Source: Paraburkholderia sp. (GTDB taxonomy: Bacteria > Pseudomonadota > Gammaproteobacteria > Burkholderiales > Burkholderiaceae). From it: a DNA stretch of 64,000 bases. The stretch lies in assembly GCF_024281035.1 (NCBI RefSeq), contig NZ_JAMXLH010000048.1, forward strand, positions 1 to 64,000, written 5' to 3'. Every line of letters starts with the position of its first letter. Position 1 is the first letter of the stretch. Both the position numbers and the translations under genes were made by a program. Below the pieces are notes generated by a model. It searched no databases, was not told the origin of the DNA, and was given only the letters and a program-made list of their open reading frames with translations. This document shows, piece after piece, positions 1-6,828 of this stretch.

Positions 1-582
1 GCGGCGGGCGCGGTGCTGGTCGCCAACGGCTTCGATGCCGCGCGGCTGTTGCCGGGTCTGCCGTTGCAGCCGAAGAAGGGGCATCTGCTCATCACCGACC
101 GCTATCCCGGCACCGTGCGTCACCAGATCCTCGAACTCGGCTATATCAAGAGCGCGCACAACGCGAGCGGCACCTCGGTCGCGTTCAACGTGCAACCGCG
201 CCCGACCGGGCAGCTGCTGATCGGCTCGTCGCGCCAGTTCGACACGGTCGATCCGGCGATCGATTCCGCCGTGCTTGCGCGCATGCTGGCGCGCGCCGCG
301 CACTTTCTGCCGGGGCTGCGTGACCTCAACGCGATTCGCGCGTGGACGGGTTTTCGCCCGGCTTCGAGCGACGGCCTGCCGCTGATCGGACCGGCTGGCC
401 CGTTCGCCGCGGACCTACATCCTGCGACCTGGGTCGCGGCCGGGCACGAAGGGCTCGGTGTGACGACGGCTCTTGCTACGGCCAGGCTCATCGCCGCCCA
501 GATGAGCTACGGCACGACGCCGATCGACGCTTCCCCGTATCTGCCCGCGCGCTGTGCGCCACAGGAGGCCGCCCATGGCTGA
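1..582 (+). CDS. FAD-dependent D-amino-acid oxidase/dehydrogenase subunit (3' part)
   Basis: The reading frame is already open at base 1, so only the last 193 residues are present; the N-terminal FAD-binding fold lies outside the window. What remains matches the C-terminal half of DAO-family (glycine/D-amino-acid oxidase) flavoproteins: a substrate-binding beta sheet with GHLLITDRYPG, the block GQLLIGSSRQF, and the closing FAD motif GFRPASSDGLPLIGP. The next two genes overlap it and encode a small [2Fe-2S] protein and an HcnB-like flavoprotein. This is the subunit set of HcnABC and of heteromeric D-hydroxyproline/opine dehydrogenases, in which this subunit oxidises the substrate amine. I favour D-hydroxyproline because a DapA-family deaminase-like gene lies nearby; that substrate is inference. 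Confidence 0.85.
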   Translation, partial: AAGAVLVANGFDAARLLPGLPLQPKKGHLLITDRYPGTVRHQILELGYIKSAHNASGTSVAFNVQPRPTGQLLIGSSRQFDTVDPAIDSAVLARMLARAAHFLPGLRDLNAIRAWTGFRPASSDGLPLIGPAGPFAADLHPATWVAAGHEGLGVTTALATARLIAAQMSYGTTPIDASPYLPARCAPQEAAHG

Positions 583-850
583 GGCGCTTTTGGCGGTGAC
601 GGTGGACGGGCAAACGGTGCAAGTTGCGCCGGGCAGTTCCGTGGTGGCCGCTGTCGCGCAGGCGGCGCGAGTCGCGAAGACGGGCGTGATCACGCGCCGT
701 TCGGTGAGTGGCGAGTTGCGCGGTCCGCTGTGCGGCATGGGCGTGTGCCAGGAGTGCCGCGTGACGATCGACGGCGTGCGGCATCGCCTCGCGTGCCAGA
801 CGCTCTGCGCAGAAGGCATGACGGTGTGCACCGGAAGGACCGAATCATGA
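575..850 (+). CDS. Small [2Fe-2S] ferredoxin-like subunit of amino-acid dehydrogenase
   Basis: 91 residues. The start is set by AGGAGG at 563-568, six bases before ATG 575; this ATG overlaps the end of the preceding gene by 8 bases, so translation is probably coupled. Cysteines at about residues 53, 58, 61 and 74 give the plant-ferredoxin pattern C-x4-C-x2-C-x12-C (CGMGVCQEC core). The protein is HcnA-like: it passes electrons between the two flavin subunits of a heteromeric amino-acid dehydrogenase. It ends in an ATGA overlap with the next gene. The fold and partner assignment are secure from motif and context; the exact substrate of the complex is not visible here. Confidence 0.88.
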   Translation: MAEALLAVTVDGQTVQVAPGSSVVAAVAQAARVAKTGVITRRSVSGELRGPLCGMGVCQECRVTIDGVRHRLACQTLCAEGMTVCTGRTES

Positions 851-2136
851 ATTTCGACATCCTTGTCGTCGGCGCCGGACCGGCCGGACTGAACGCGGCG
901 TTGACCGCGGCGCAGGCCGGTGCGCGTGTCGGTCTCGTCGACGATAACGCGCTCGCGGGCGGACAGGTCTGGCGTCAGGGCCCGCACCATCGCGCCAGCG
1001 CTCCCGCACGCACGGTGCTCGACCGCATCGACACGCTTGTGCGGCGCGGCGCGCTCACGCAGCTGGCGGGCACACGCATCGTGCAGGCGCTGCCTGAACG
1101 GAAACTGCTCGCCGAAGACGCGCACGATGCGCGCGTGCTCGGTTATGACCGGCTCATCATCGCAAGCGGGGCGCGCGAGCGCTTCCTGCCTTATCCCGGC
1201 TGGACGCTGCCCGGCGTGACCGGAGCGGGCGGCTTGCAGGCGCTCGTGAAGGGCGGCATGGATGTGCGCGGCGAGCGCATCGTGATCGCGGGCAGCGGGC
1301 CGCTGCTGCTGGCGGCTGCAATCACCGCGCGCGCGCAGGGCGCCAGCGTTGTCGCGCTGGTCGAGCAGGCGGGCGCGGCTTCCGTACGTCGCTTCGCGGC
1401 GCAACTGGTCCACACGCCAGCGAAGCTCGGCCAGGCGCTGCGCATGCGTTTCGATCTGCGTGCGACGCCGTACTGGTGCGGCTCGTACGTGATCGAGGCG
1501 TGCGGCGAAACCCGGCTCACGCACGTGCGCGTGCAGCGCGGCAACGAAGAGGTCAGCGTGGAGTGCGATCGTCTCGCATGCGCGTACGGGCTCGTGCCGA
1601 ATACGTCGCTGGGGGCCGAACTCGGTTGCCGGATCGACGATCAGCCGCTCGCCGGTGTGCGCGATAGCGTGATCGTCGTCGATGACTGGCAGGCGACGTC
1701 GGTCGAGCACGTGTATGCGGCCGGCGAGTGCACGGGCGTCGGGGGCATGGAGCTGTCGGCCGTGGAAGGGTGTATCGCGGCGCATGCCGCACTGGGGGAG
1801 CGCGCGCGCGCGCAGGCGCGCTTTGCCGAGCGCGAGCGTTACCGGCGTTTCGCCGCGCGTCTGTCTGAGGCTTTTGCGCTCGACGCGCGTCTACGCGATC
1901 TCGCGTCCCCGCAGACGACGTTCTGCCGCTGCGAAGACGTGGCATTCGGCGACGTCGCGCAGCATCGCTCGTGGCGCGATGCAAAACTTCATACCCGTTG
2001 CGGCATGGGACCGTGCCAGGGCAAGATATGCGGCACCGCCGCATCGTTCTGTTTCGGCTGGACGCAGGGCATACCGCGTCCGCCGCTCGCGCCGGCCCGG
2101 ATCGGCACGCTGCTGGCGGCCCAGACCGAGGACTGA
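847..2136 (+). CDS. HcnB-like FAD/NAD(P) oxidoreductase subunit with C-terminal BFD-type Fe-S domain
   Basis: 429 residues, ATG 847 overlapping the upstream stop (ATGA). The N-terminus has a dinucleotide-binding loop (VVGAGPAGLNAA, residues 7-18) and a second one near residue 140 (IVIAGSGPLLLA), as in pyridine-nucleotide disulfide oxidoreductase folds. The C-terminus carries Cys 360, 362, 385, 390 and 395 (CRCED, then CGMGPCQGKICG), a Fer2_BFD-like cluster site. This is the architecture of HcnB and of the large accessory subunit of heteromeric D-hydroxyproline or opine dehydrogenases. The three overlapping genes at 1-2136 form one operon and very likely one complex at the cytoplasmic membrane face. 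The long antisense frame over this gene is a GC-codon shadow. Confidence 0.87.
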   Translation: MNFDILVVGAGPAGLNAALTAAQAGARVGLVDDNALAGGQVWRQGPHHRASAPARTVLDRIDTLVRRGALTQLAGTRIVQALPERKLLAEDAHDARVLGYDRLIIASGARERFLPYPGWTLPGVTGAGGLQALVKGGMDVRGERIVIAGSGPLLLAAAITARAQGASVVALVEQAGAASVRRFAAQLVHTPAKLGQALRMRFDLRATPYWCGSYVIEACGETRLTHVRVQRGNEEVSVECDRLACAYGLVPNTSLGAELGCRIDDQPLAGVRDSVIVVDDWQATSVEHVYAAGECTGVGGMELSAVEGCIAAHAALGERARAQARFAERERYRRFAARLSEAFALDARLRDLASPQTTFCRCEDVAFGDVAQHRSWRDAKLHTRCGMGPCQGKICGTAASFCFGWTQGIPRPPLAPARIGTLLAAQTED

Positions 2137-2241
2137 GCGCGACGCGCGGCGTATGCGTCGGTGGGGAAATGCGGGCTCGGCTCGTTGAGGCAAGCGGCAC
2201 AATAAACGGCCGGTGCGCCCGCGTTTCGCCATCCCTTTCCA

Positions 2242-2277
2242 TTCGTCGCCGCGTTCCTCACCGCGTTCTTCACCGCG
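2242..2277. repeat. Three imperfect 12-bp direct repeats just upstream of the AraC-type gene
   Basis: Three consecutive units of the form TTCNTCRCCGCG (2242-2253, 2254-2265, 2266-2277) end 10 bases before the chosen ATG at 2288. If translation began at GTG 2213 the repeats would encode a Ser-Ser-Pro-Arg run, which is not typical of this regulator family. They may therefore be untranslated. Confidence 0.7.
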
Positions 2278-2287
2278 GTCTACACTC

Positions 2288-3082
2288 ATGGCCGATCAGG
2301 CGTTGCTCGTCGTCGCTGAAAACACCACGCTCGCGCAGATGGTGGCGCACTATGCGCTGCTGGAGCCCGTGTTCGACACCATGCCCGACGTGGCGTTCTT
2401 TGTAAAAGACCGGGAAGCCCGCTACGTGTTCGCGAACACGACGCTCGCAGCGCGCTGCGGCTTCAGGGACAAGCGTTCGCTGCTCGGCAAGACGGCTGCA
2501 GAGGTGTTTCCCTTGCGTTTCGGCGCGCTCTACACGGCGCAGGACGAGGCCATCATGCGCCAGGACAGCAAGCTCATCGACCAGCTCGAACTGCATCTCT
2601 ATCCGGGGCGCCAGCCCGGCTGGTGCCTGACCACGAAGGTTCCGCTGCACGACGCGCAAGGCAACGTGCTGGGCCTCGCGGGCATTTCGCGCGACCTGCA
2701 GGCCGCGAAGGGCACGCATCATGCGTATCAGCGCCTCGCCATCGCCGCGCGCCACATCCAGGACAACTACGCGCAACCGCTCAAGGTGTCCCATCTCGCC
2801 GCGCTCACGCATCTGTCCGTGGCGCAGATCGAGCGTTATTTCCACAAGGTGTTTCATCTCACGCCGCGCCAGATGCTGCTGAAGACGCGGCTCGACGTGG
2901 CCTCCGATCTGCTCGCGGGCGAACTGAGCATCACGGATATCGCCACACGTTGCGGCTACAACGATCACAGCGCGTTCACGCGCCAGTTCAAGGCCACGGT
3001 CGGCATCACGCCGAGCCAGTATCGCGCGTTGCGGCATCCACGGGCGCGAGGCGGCAAGCCCGCCGATATCGCCGACGCCTGA
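2288..3082 (+). CDS. AraC-family transcriptional regulator with N-terminal PAS sensor
   Basis: 264 residues from ATG 2288. A frame-compatible GTG at 2213 would add 25 low-complexity residues, which I discount. Residues about 20-145 look like a PAS domain (VFDTMPDVAFFVKDREARYV near the start, then a PAS-like core and a PAC-like GISRDLQ end). Residues about 165-255 are a two-helix-turn-helix AraC DNA-binding domain with the second-HTH signature ITDIATRCGYNDHSAFTRQF. It lies 151 bp downstream of the dehydrogenase operon on the same strand, so it probably controls amino-acid catabolism here. The PAS domain may sense a pathway metabolite; that is inference. No Shine-Dalgarno sequence is obvious before the start. 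Confidence 0.82.
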   Translation: MADQALLVVAENTTLAQMVAHYALLEPVFDTMPDVAFFVKDREARYVFANTTLAARCGFRDKRSLLGKTAAEVFPLRFGALYTAQDEAIMRQDSKLIDQLELHLYPGRQPGWCLTTKVPLHDAQGNVLGLAGISRDLQAAKGTHHAYQRLAIAARHIQDNYAQPLKVSHLAALTHLSVAQIERYFHKVFHLTPRQMLLKTRLDVASDLLAGELSITDIATRCGYNDHSAFTRQFKATVGITPSQYRALRHPRARGGKPADIADA

Positions 3083-3120
3083 GTTTTTTCTTTTCGTTCC
3101 GTCCGGCGTGCCTATGCGCA

Positions 3121-3143
3121 AAGCGGCCCATGACGGGCCGCTT
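3121..3143. terminator. Hairpin between convergent genes
   Basis: AAGCGGCCC (3121-3129) pairs perfectly with GGGCCGCTT (3135-3143) around a 5-base loop, in the 84-bp gap between the AraC-type gene and the convergent DapA-family gene. There is no long T-run on either side, so its strength as an intrinsic terminator is uncertain; the position fits a shared terminator. Confidence 0.6.
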
Positions 3144-3166
3144 CACTTATGGTTCAACGGGACGAA

Positions 3167-4111
3167 CTAGTCTTGCAGACCTTTGGACCACTCGCGATAC
3201 CAGTTGCGGAACAGGGCATATTGGCTTTCTGCATAGTTGCGCTGCGCGTCGCTGAGCACGTCCGTTTCGTTGAAATGGAGCGTGTACTCCTTGTCGCCAT
3301 TCAGCACCATCAGATACTTGTAGAACAGGACCAGGTCCGTGCCTTCGTCGAACGACGACAAGACCGCGAGCGCCGTATCCAGTTCCATCGCGAGGCGCCG
3401 GGCCGTGACATCGCCGGCAGCCGCCTTCTTGCTCAACTTCACCAGTTGCAGCACTTCGCGCGGCAGTGCGTTGCCGATGCCGGTAATCGCACCCGTCGCA
3501 CCGCAGTTCACGAAGCCATGGACGACCTGGGTATCGACGCCCGCCATCAGAATCACGTTGTCGTCTTGCGACGTAATGTTCTCGGCCGCGTAGCGCATGT
3601 CCGCGGCTCCGCCGAATTCCTTGAAGCCAACCAGATTGGGGAACTGGCGACGGAGTTCGAAGAACAGATCCGCGCGCGTGGCAAAGCCGTAGTAGGGGCT
3701 GTTGTAAATGACGGCGGGCAGCGCCGGTGCGGCCGCGAGAATCGCGGAGAAATGCGCCTTCTGCGCAGCAGGCGATGAACCGCGCGAGAGCACGCGCGGG
3801 ATGACCATCAAGCCTTGCGCGCCGACTTTCGCAGCATGGGCCGCGTGCGAAACCGCTTCCTTCGAGTTCACCGCACCGGTGCCGACGACCGTCGGCACGC
3901 CCGCCGCCACGAGGCGCGCGACGCCTTCCTGGCGCTCGGACTCGGTGAGGAGCGGCCAGTCGCCCATCGAACCGCAATACACAACCGCGCTCATGCCGAG
4001 ATCCACGAGTTCCCGTCCTTTGGCCACGAGAGCGTCGAAGTCCGGCTTGCGCGCGGCGGTGCAGGGGGTCATGAGTGCCGGGATCGTACCTTCGAAGATA
4101 TTGGAAGACAT
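3167..4111 (-). CDS. DapA-family lyase/deaminase, probably hydroxyproline pathway (LhpC-like)
   Basis: 314 residues. The start is ATG 4111, preceded by AGGAA with good spacing; the GTG at 4114 is less likely. It is a class I aldolase-fold member of the dihydrodipicolinate synthase/N-acetylneuraminate lyase family: GTIPALMTPC at the N-terminus, SMGDWPLL in the substrate loop, YNSPYYGFATR with the catalytic tyrosine, and GFKEFGG with the Schiff-base lysine. In many pseudomonads and burkholderias proteins with this style of sequence sit in L-hydroxyproline clusters and act as pyrroline-4-hydroxy-2-carboxylate deaminase. The adjacent amine dehydrogenase and FCD regulator support that, but true substrate is unproven. 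True DapA of lysine synthesis is less likely because context is catabolic. Confidence 0.75.
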   Translation of the reverse strand: MSSNIFEGTIPALMTPCTAARKPDFDALVAKGRELVDLGMSAVVYCGSMGDWPLLTESERQEGVARLVAAGVPTVVGTGAVNSKEAVSHAAHAAKVGAQGLMVIPRVLSRGSSPAAQKAHFSAILAAAPALPAVIYNSPYYGFATRADLFFELRRQFPNLVGFKEFGGAADMRYAAENITSQDDNVILMAGVDTQVVHGFVNCGATGAITGIGNALPREVLQLVKLSKKAAAGDVTARRLAMELDTALAVLSSFDEGTDLVLFYKYLMVLNGDKEYTLHFNETDVLSDAQRNYAESQYALFRNWYREWSKGLQD

Positions 4112-4427
4112 CACGCGTTCCTGAATAGTCTGAAGAATTGGGAATTAAGGCCAATCACAGGCGCATCGGTGCAGTGATGCAGGGGAAGCGGCCGCGATGT
4201 GCCGATACTAATCCTCGCGTATATTTTATACAATCTATTTTTTTGGGGACTGCCGGAGCGGGCCTTTGCGGCGGCCTGCCGGCAAACACGGCGGCGATTG
4301 TGGATTGTCTTCGGCAGACGCGAACGCCAGGGTCGCCCACGCTTCGCATGGGGCAGACCTCGTCGTGGCGTAGAGATAAGCGAGGGTGTGGCGGGGCGTT
4401 AGAAGAGGCCGATATGGCCTTGGAGTC
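4112..4427. promoter_or_regulatory. Promoter/operator region of the DapA-family gene
   Basis: 316 bp without a gene. It contains an AT-rich patch at about 4215-4250 in otherwise GC-rich sequence, including the palindrome described separately. Read on the minus strand the palindrome gives a TATAAA-like -10 box about 110 bases upstream of the start codon. The remainder to 4427 shows no recognisable element. Confidence 0.5.
4219..4231. promoter_or_regulatory. Putative GntR operator upstream of the DapA-family gene
   Basis: A perfect 5-3-5 palindrome, GTATA-TTT-TATAC. A near-identical element lies upstream of the gntR gene at 5197-5209 (11 of 13 positions the same when aligned). FCD-type GntR repressors commonly bind short palindromes of this AT-rich type, so the pair probably marks regulation of both genes by the same repressor. 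Confidence 0.55.
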
Positions 4428-5117
4428 TCACGCCGAAAGACGTCGCCGCGACGCGATGAACTGCTTGAGCTCTTCGCAGGCGTTGTCGATGTGACGTTTC
4501 AGTAGCGCGGCGGCGCCCCGAATGTCGCCTGTTTTGCACAGCCGTACCAGTTCGTCGTGTTCTTCTTCGGCGCGTCTGGTGCTTTGCGCACTGAGGGAGA
4601 GCTGGAGGCGCGTGTAGCGGTCCGTTTGCTGCAGAAGCGAGTTGACGATCGCCAACGTGCGGGGCTGATCCGCCTTCGACATCAGGATCGCATGCAGACG
4701 GGTGTTCAGTTCACCCCATCGCGCCTGGTGCTGGGCATGCAATTCGCGTCGATATTCGGCGATGATGCCGTCCATTTCATCGAAATCCGCTGGCGTGAGC
4801 TTTGGTACGGATTTCTTCAGAAGACGCGGTTCGAGCAAACCGCGCAACTCGAATAGCTCGGCGATTTCGGAAATCGAAAGTTCCGACACCACAGCGCCCT
4901 TGTGAGGCACGCTCTTGACGAGCCCTTCGCCTTCCAGCTGGACGAGCGCCTCACGAATCGGAATACGGCTGATGCCCATTTCCACTGCGAGCGCGTCCTG
5001 TTTGAGCTGAAATCCCTCCGGATACTCGCCGGACATGATCCTCCGGCGCAACTCGTCGGCAGCCGCATCGGCGACCGTGATACTCCGAAGTTTGGACGAT
5101 CCGCCTGCCATCGACAT
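4428..5117 (-). CDS. GntR-family transcriptional regulator (FadR/FCD subfamily)
   Basis: 229 residues from ATG 5117; alternatives are GTG 5126 and ATG 5111. Residues about 15-80 form the winged HTH with the family signature GISRIPIREALVQLEGEGLV. The remaining, mostly helical part (about 90-220) is an FCD ligand-binding domain with the expected scattered metal/ligand residues (LRGLLEP, N-x-x-x-H in LNTRLHAI, and the late HIDNA helix). It is transcribed in the same direction as the DapA-family gene and lies 316 bp upstream of it. The shared palindromes at 4219 and 5197 suggest it controls both that gene and itself, releasing DNA when a catabolic intermediate binds. Confidence 0.88.
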   Translation of the reverse strand: MSMAGGSSKLRSITVADAAADELRRRIMSGEYPEGFQLKQDALAVEMGISRIPIREALVQLEGEGLVKSVPHKGAVVSELSISEIAELFELRGLLEPRLLKKSVPKLTPADFDEMDGIIAEYRRELHAQHQARWGELNTRLHAILMSKADQPRTLAIVNSLLQQTDRYTRLQLSLSAQSTRRAEEEHDELVRLCKTGDIRGAAALLKRHIDNACEELKQFIASRRRLSA

Positions 5118-5196
5118 AGGACACACTCAATTCGTGCTGTTGAGAATTTCGGGTCGGCCCGAAGCGATCGTTGCAAACGTCGATCGCGTTGGAAAT

Positions 5197-5209
5197 GTAT
5201 AAATTATAT
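5197..5209. promoter_or_regulatory. Putative auto-operator overlapping the gntR -10 box
   Basis: GTATA-AAT-TATAT, one base off the perfect palindrome seen at 4219-4231. On the minus strand it contains TATAAT, a consensus -10 hexamer, about 85 bases upstream of the gntR start. A repressor bound here would block its own promoter. Confidence 0.5.
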
Positions 5210-5306
5210 CCCGGCCGTTTGCGGATATCGGCGACCCTCCGCTCGACACTTTCATCGACAGGGTTGCAACCGCTTTGGCGGGGAAGACTGCGGGAAGACC
5301 GCGGCT

Positions 5307-6179
5307 TCAGTGCGGTGCGTCGCCCGCGGGAGGCACGTCGCCGCCGGATTTCCGTGATTTTTCGTTCGTGTCGTCGTCGTTGCTGCGGGCCCAGAAAAAG
5401 CGATCCGGCAACCAGGCGCCCATGCCGGGCCGAAACGCGCGGCGCACGGCCTGATACACATACTCCTGGGCCTCGCGCACGGCTTCGGGCGGCTCCTGGC
5501 CGTTTGCCAGCAGCGCGGCGATGGCCGCGCCGAGCGTGTCGGTCAGGCCCAGCATCGGCTGCGTCGCACGGTCCCACAGATCCTGGCGCAACTGGCCGTC
5601 CTCGCAGAACAGCGTGTTGACCAGGCGATGCGTGCCCGTCTCCATCGAAAGGATGTATTCGCAACCAGTTGAGAGCAGATGCGCGATTGCCGCATCGACG
5701 CTGGGCGCTTCGGCGTCGCCGTCGGGCTGCGCGAGCGCGAGCAGCGTCGCGGCATCAGCGACGAGCAGCGTGGTTTGCGGCGCGAGCAGATCGGCAATGG
5801 CTTCGCGCAGTTCGTCGGCGGCGAGCACGTGTTCGTCGTCGAGCGTGAAGTCGGGGGCGAGGATGAGCGGGATGTCGTCGTAGTCGGCCACCACTTCGGC
5901 GATGGCGCTCACCACTTCCGCGCGCGTAGCCGCGCCCACCTTGAAGGCCGCGACGGGCATGTCCTCCAGCAGCATGCGGGCCTGGGTCGCGACGACTTCG
6001 GGGTCGAGCCCGGTGACTTCGTCGCAGCCCGCCGAATCGCGCACGGTATAGCCGGTGAGCACGCTCACGCCGTGGCAGCCCATGCTGGCGAGCGTGAGCA
6101 GGTCGGCTTGCAGGCCGCCCCCGCCGGTCGGATCGGAAAGGCCGAAGGTGAGGACGATGGGAGGCGTGTCGCTGGGCAT
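5307..6179 (-). CDS. thiD: ThiD-like hydroxymethylpyrimidine (phosphate) kinase, divergent active site
   Basis: 290 residues from ATG 6179; an upstream in-frame start at 6230 would add an atypical leader. It belongs to the ribokinase-like PfkB/ThiD family: GLSDPTGGGGLQADL (residues 13-27) corresponds to the ThiD substrate motif, followed by the ALKVG-like block AFKVGAATRAEVV. ThiD phosphorylates HMP and HMP-P for thiamine synthesis. Two family landmarks are changed: the DPV-type block reads LILAPDF, and the anion-hole/catalytic segment, normally a GTGC-type sequence, reads DTLGAAIAALL (residues 214-224) with no cysteine. Activity may therefore be altered. A related gene sits beside rubredoxin in many Burkholderia genomes as I recall. 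It is divergent from the rubredoxin gene, with 250 bp between the starts. Confidence 0.72.
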   Translation of the reverse strand: MPSDTPPIVLTFGLSDPTGGGGLQADLLTLASMGCHGVSVLTGYTVRDSAGCDEVTGLDPEVVATQARMLLEDMPVAAFKVGAATRAEVVSAIAEVVADYDDIPLILAPDFTLDDEHVLAADELREAIADLLAPQTTLLVADAATLLALAQPDGDAEAPSVDAAIAHLLSTGCEYILSMETGTHRLVNTLFCEDGQLRQDLWDRATQPMLGLTDTLGAAIAALLANGQEPPEAVREAQEYVYQAVRRAFRPGMGAWLPDRFFWARSNDDDTNEKSRKSGGDVPPAGDAPH

Positions 6180-6429
6180 GTGCGTGACGAGTGTGGAGTA
6201 GCGTGGCGCGGGAGCGCGCCGCGTCTCCAATTATGCGCATTATCGGCGCGTCCGGGGACGGATGAAGTTAGCGGCATGCGGGTTTTTGTGCGGCGCGGCG
6301 CCGCGCGCCCCGCAACTGATGCAAGACGATTACAGCAACCGGGTTGCTAGGCACAAAATCGGCAACACGGTACCATCATGGCTCTTGTCTCCCGACCATT
6401 TCTTTTGGACTTTTCGACGCGGCATAAGA

Positions 6430-6600
6430 ATGGAATATAGAAGCTGGATGTGCCTGATCTGCGGCTGGATCTACGACGAAGCAGCCGGTTTGCCAGAGGA
6501 AGGCATCGCGCCCGGCACGCGCTGGGAGGATGTTCCGATCAACTGGACCTGTCCTGAGTGCGGTGCGCGCAAGGAGGATTTCGAGATGGTCCAGATCTGA
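6430..6600 (+). CDS. Rubredoxin
   Basis: 56 residues from ATG 6430; the longer frame upstream has no rubredoxin-like sequence. Two iron-binding knuckles are plain: MCLICGW (Cys 8 and 11) and WTCPECGARKEDFEM (two Cys about 30 residues later), with the usual WEDVP aromatic core between them. Length and spacing are those of a classical one-iron rubredoxin, a cytoplasmic single-electron carrier. It is followed immediately by a very strong intrinsic terminator, so it is probably transcribed alone. The electron-transfer partner cannot be told from the context. Confidence 0.95.
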   Translation: MEYRSWMCLICGWIYDEAAGLPEEGIAPGTRWEDVPINWTCPECGARKEDFEMVQI

Positions 6601-6604
6601 CGAC

Positions 6605-6652
6605 GTGTACATAGGGCGCGCTGCTGGCGCGCCCTATGTACACACGTCTTTT
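6605..6652 (+). terminator. Intrinsic terminator after rubredoxin
   Basis: A perfect 17-bp stem (6605-6621 with 6627-6643) around a 5-base loop, followed closely by TTTT at 6649-6652. It begins four bases after the rubredoxin stop codon. Confidence 0.92.
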
Positions 6653-6828
6653 GAGATAGCCGCTCAGATAGCCTGATCGCCGGCTGTCGCGCTGGCGTAA
6701 AGCCTCTCTTCGTCCGATTGCGAGCCGGGCTGTCCGGCATCCGGCGTGCTGCGCCGGGAGGCGGCACGCAGGCCGCCCTGGCCATCCTGGCCGCCGCATC
6801 GGTCCGCAATCGCTTTCGGCGCTGTCCT

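Noticed and set aside
415..1785. 456-codon open frame on the minus strand over the dehydrogenase operon
   Set aside because: Arg/His/Ala-rich shadow typical of high-GC coding DNA; the plus strand has three overlapping genes with clear motifs and ribosome sites.
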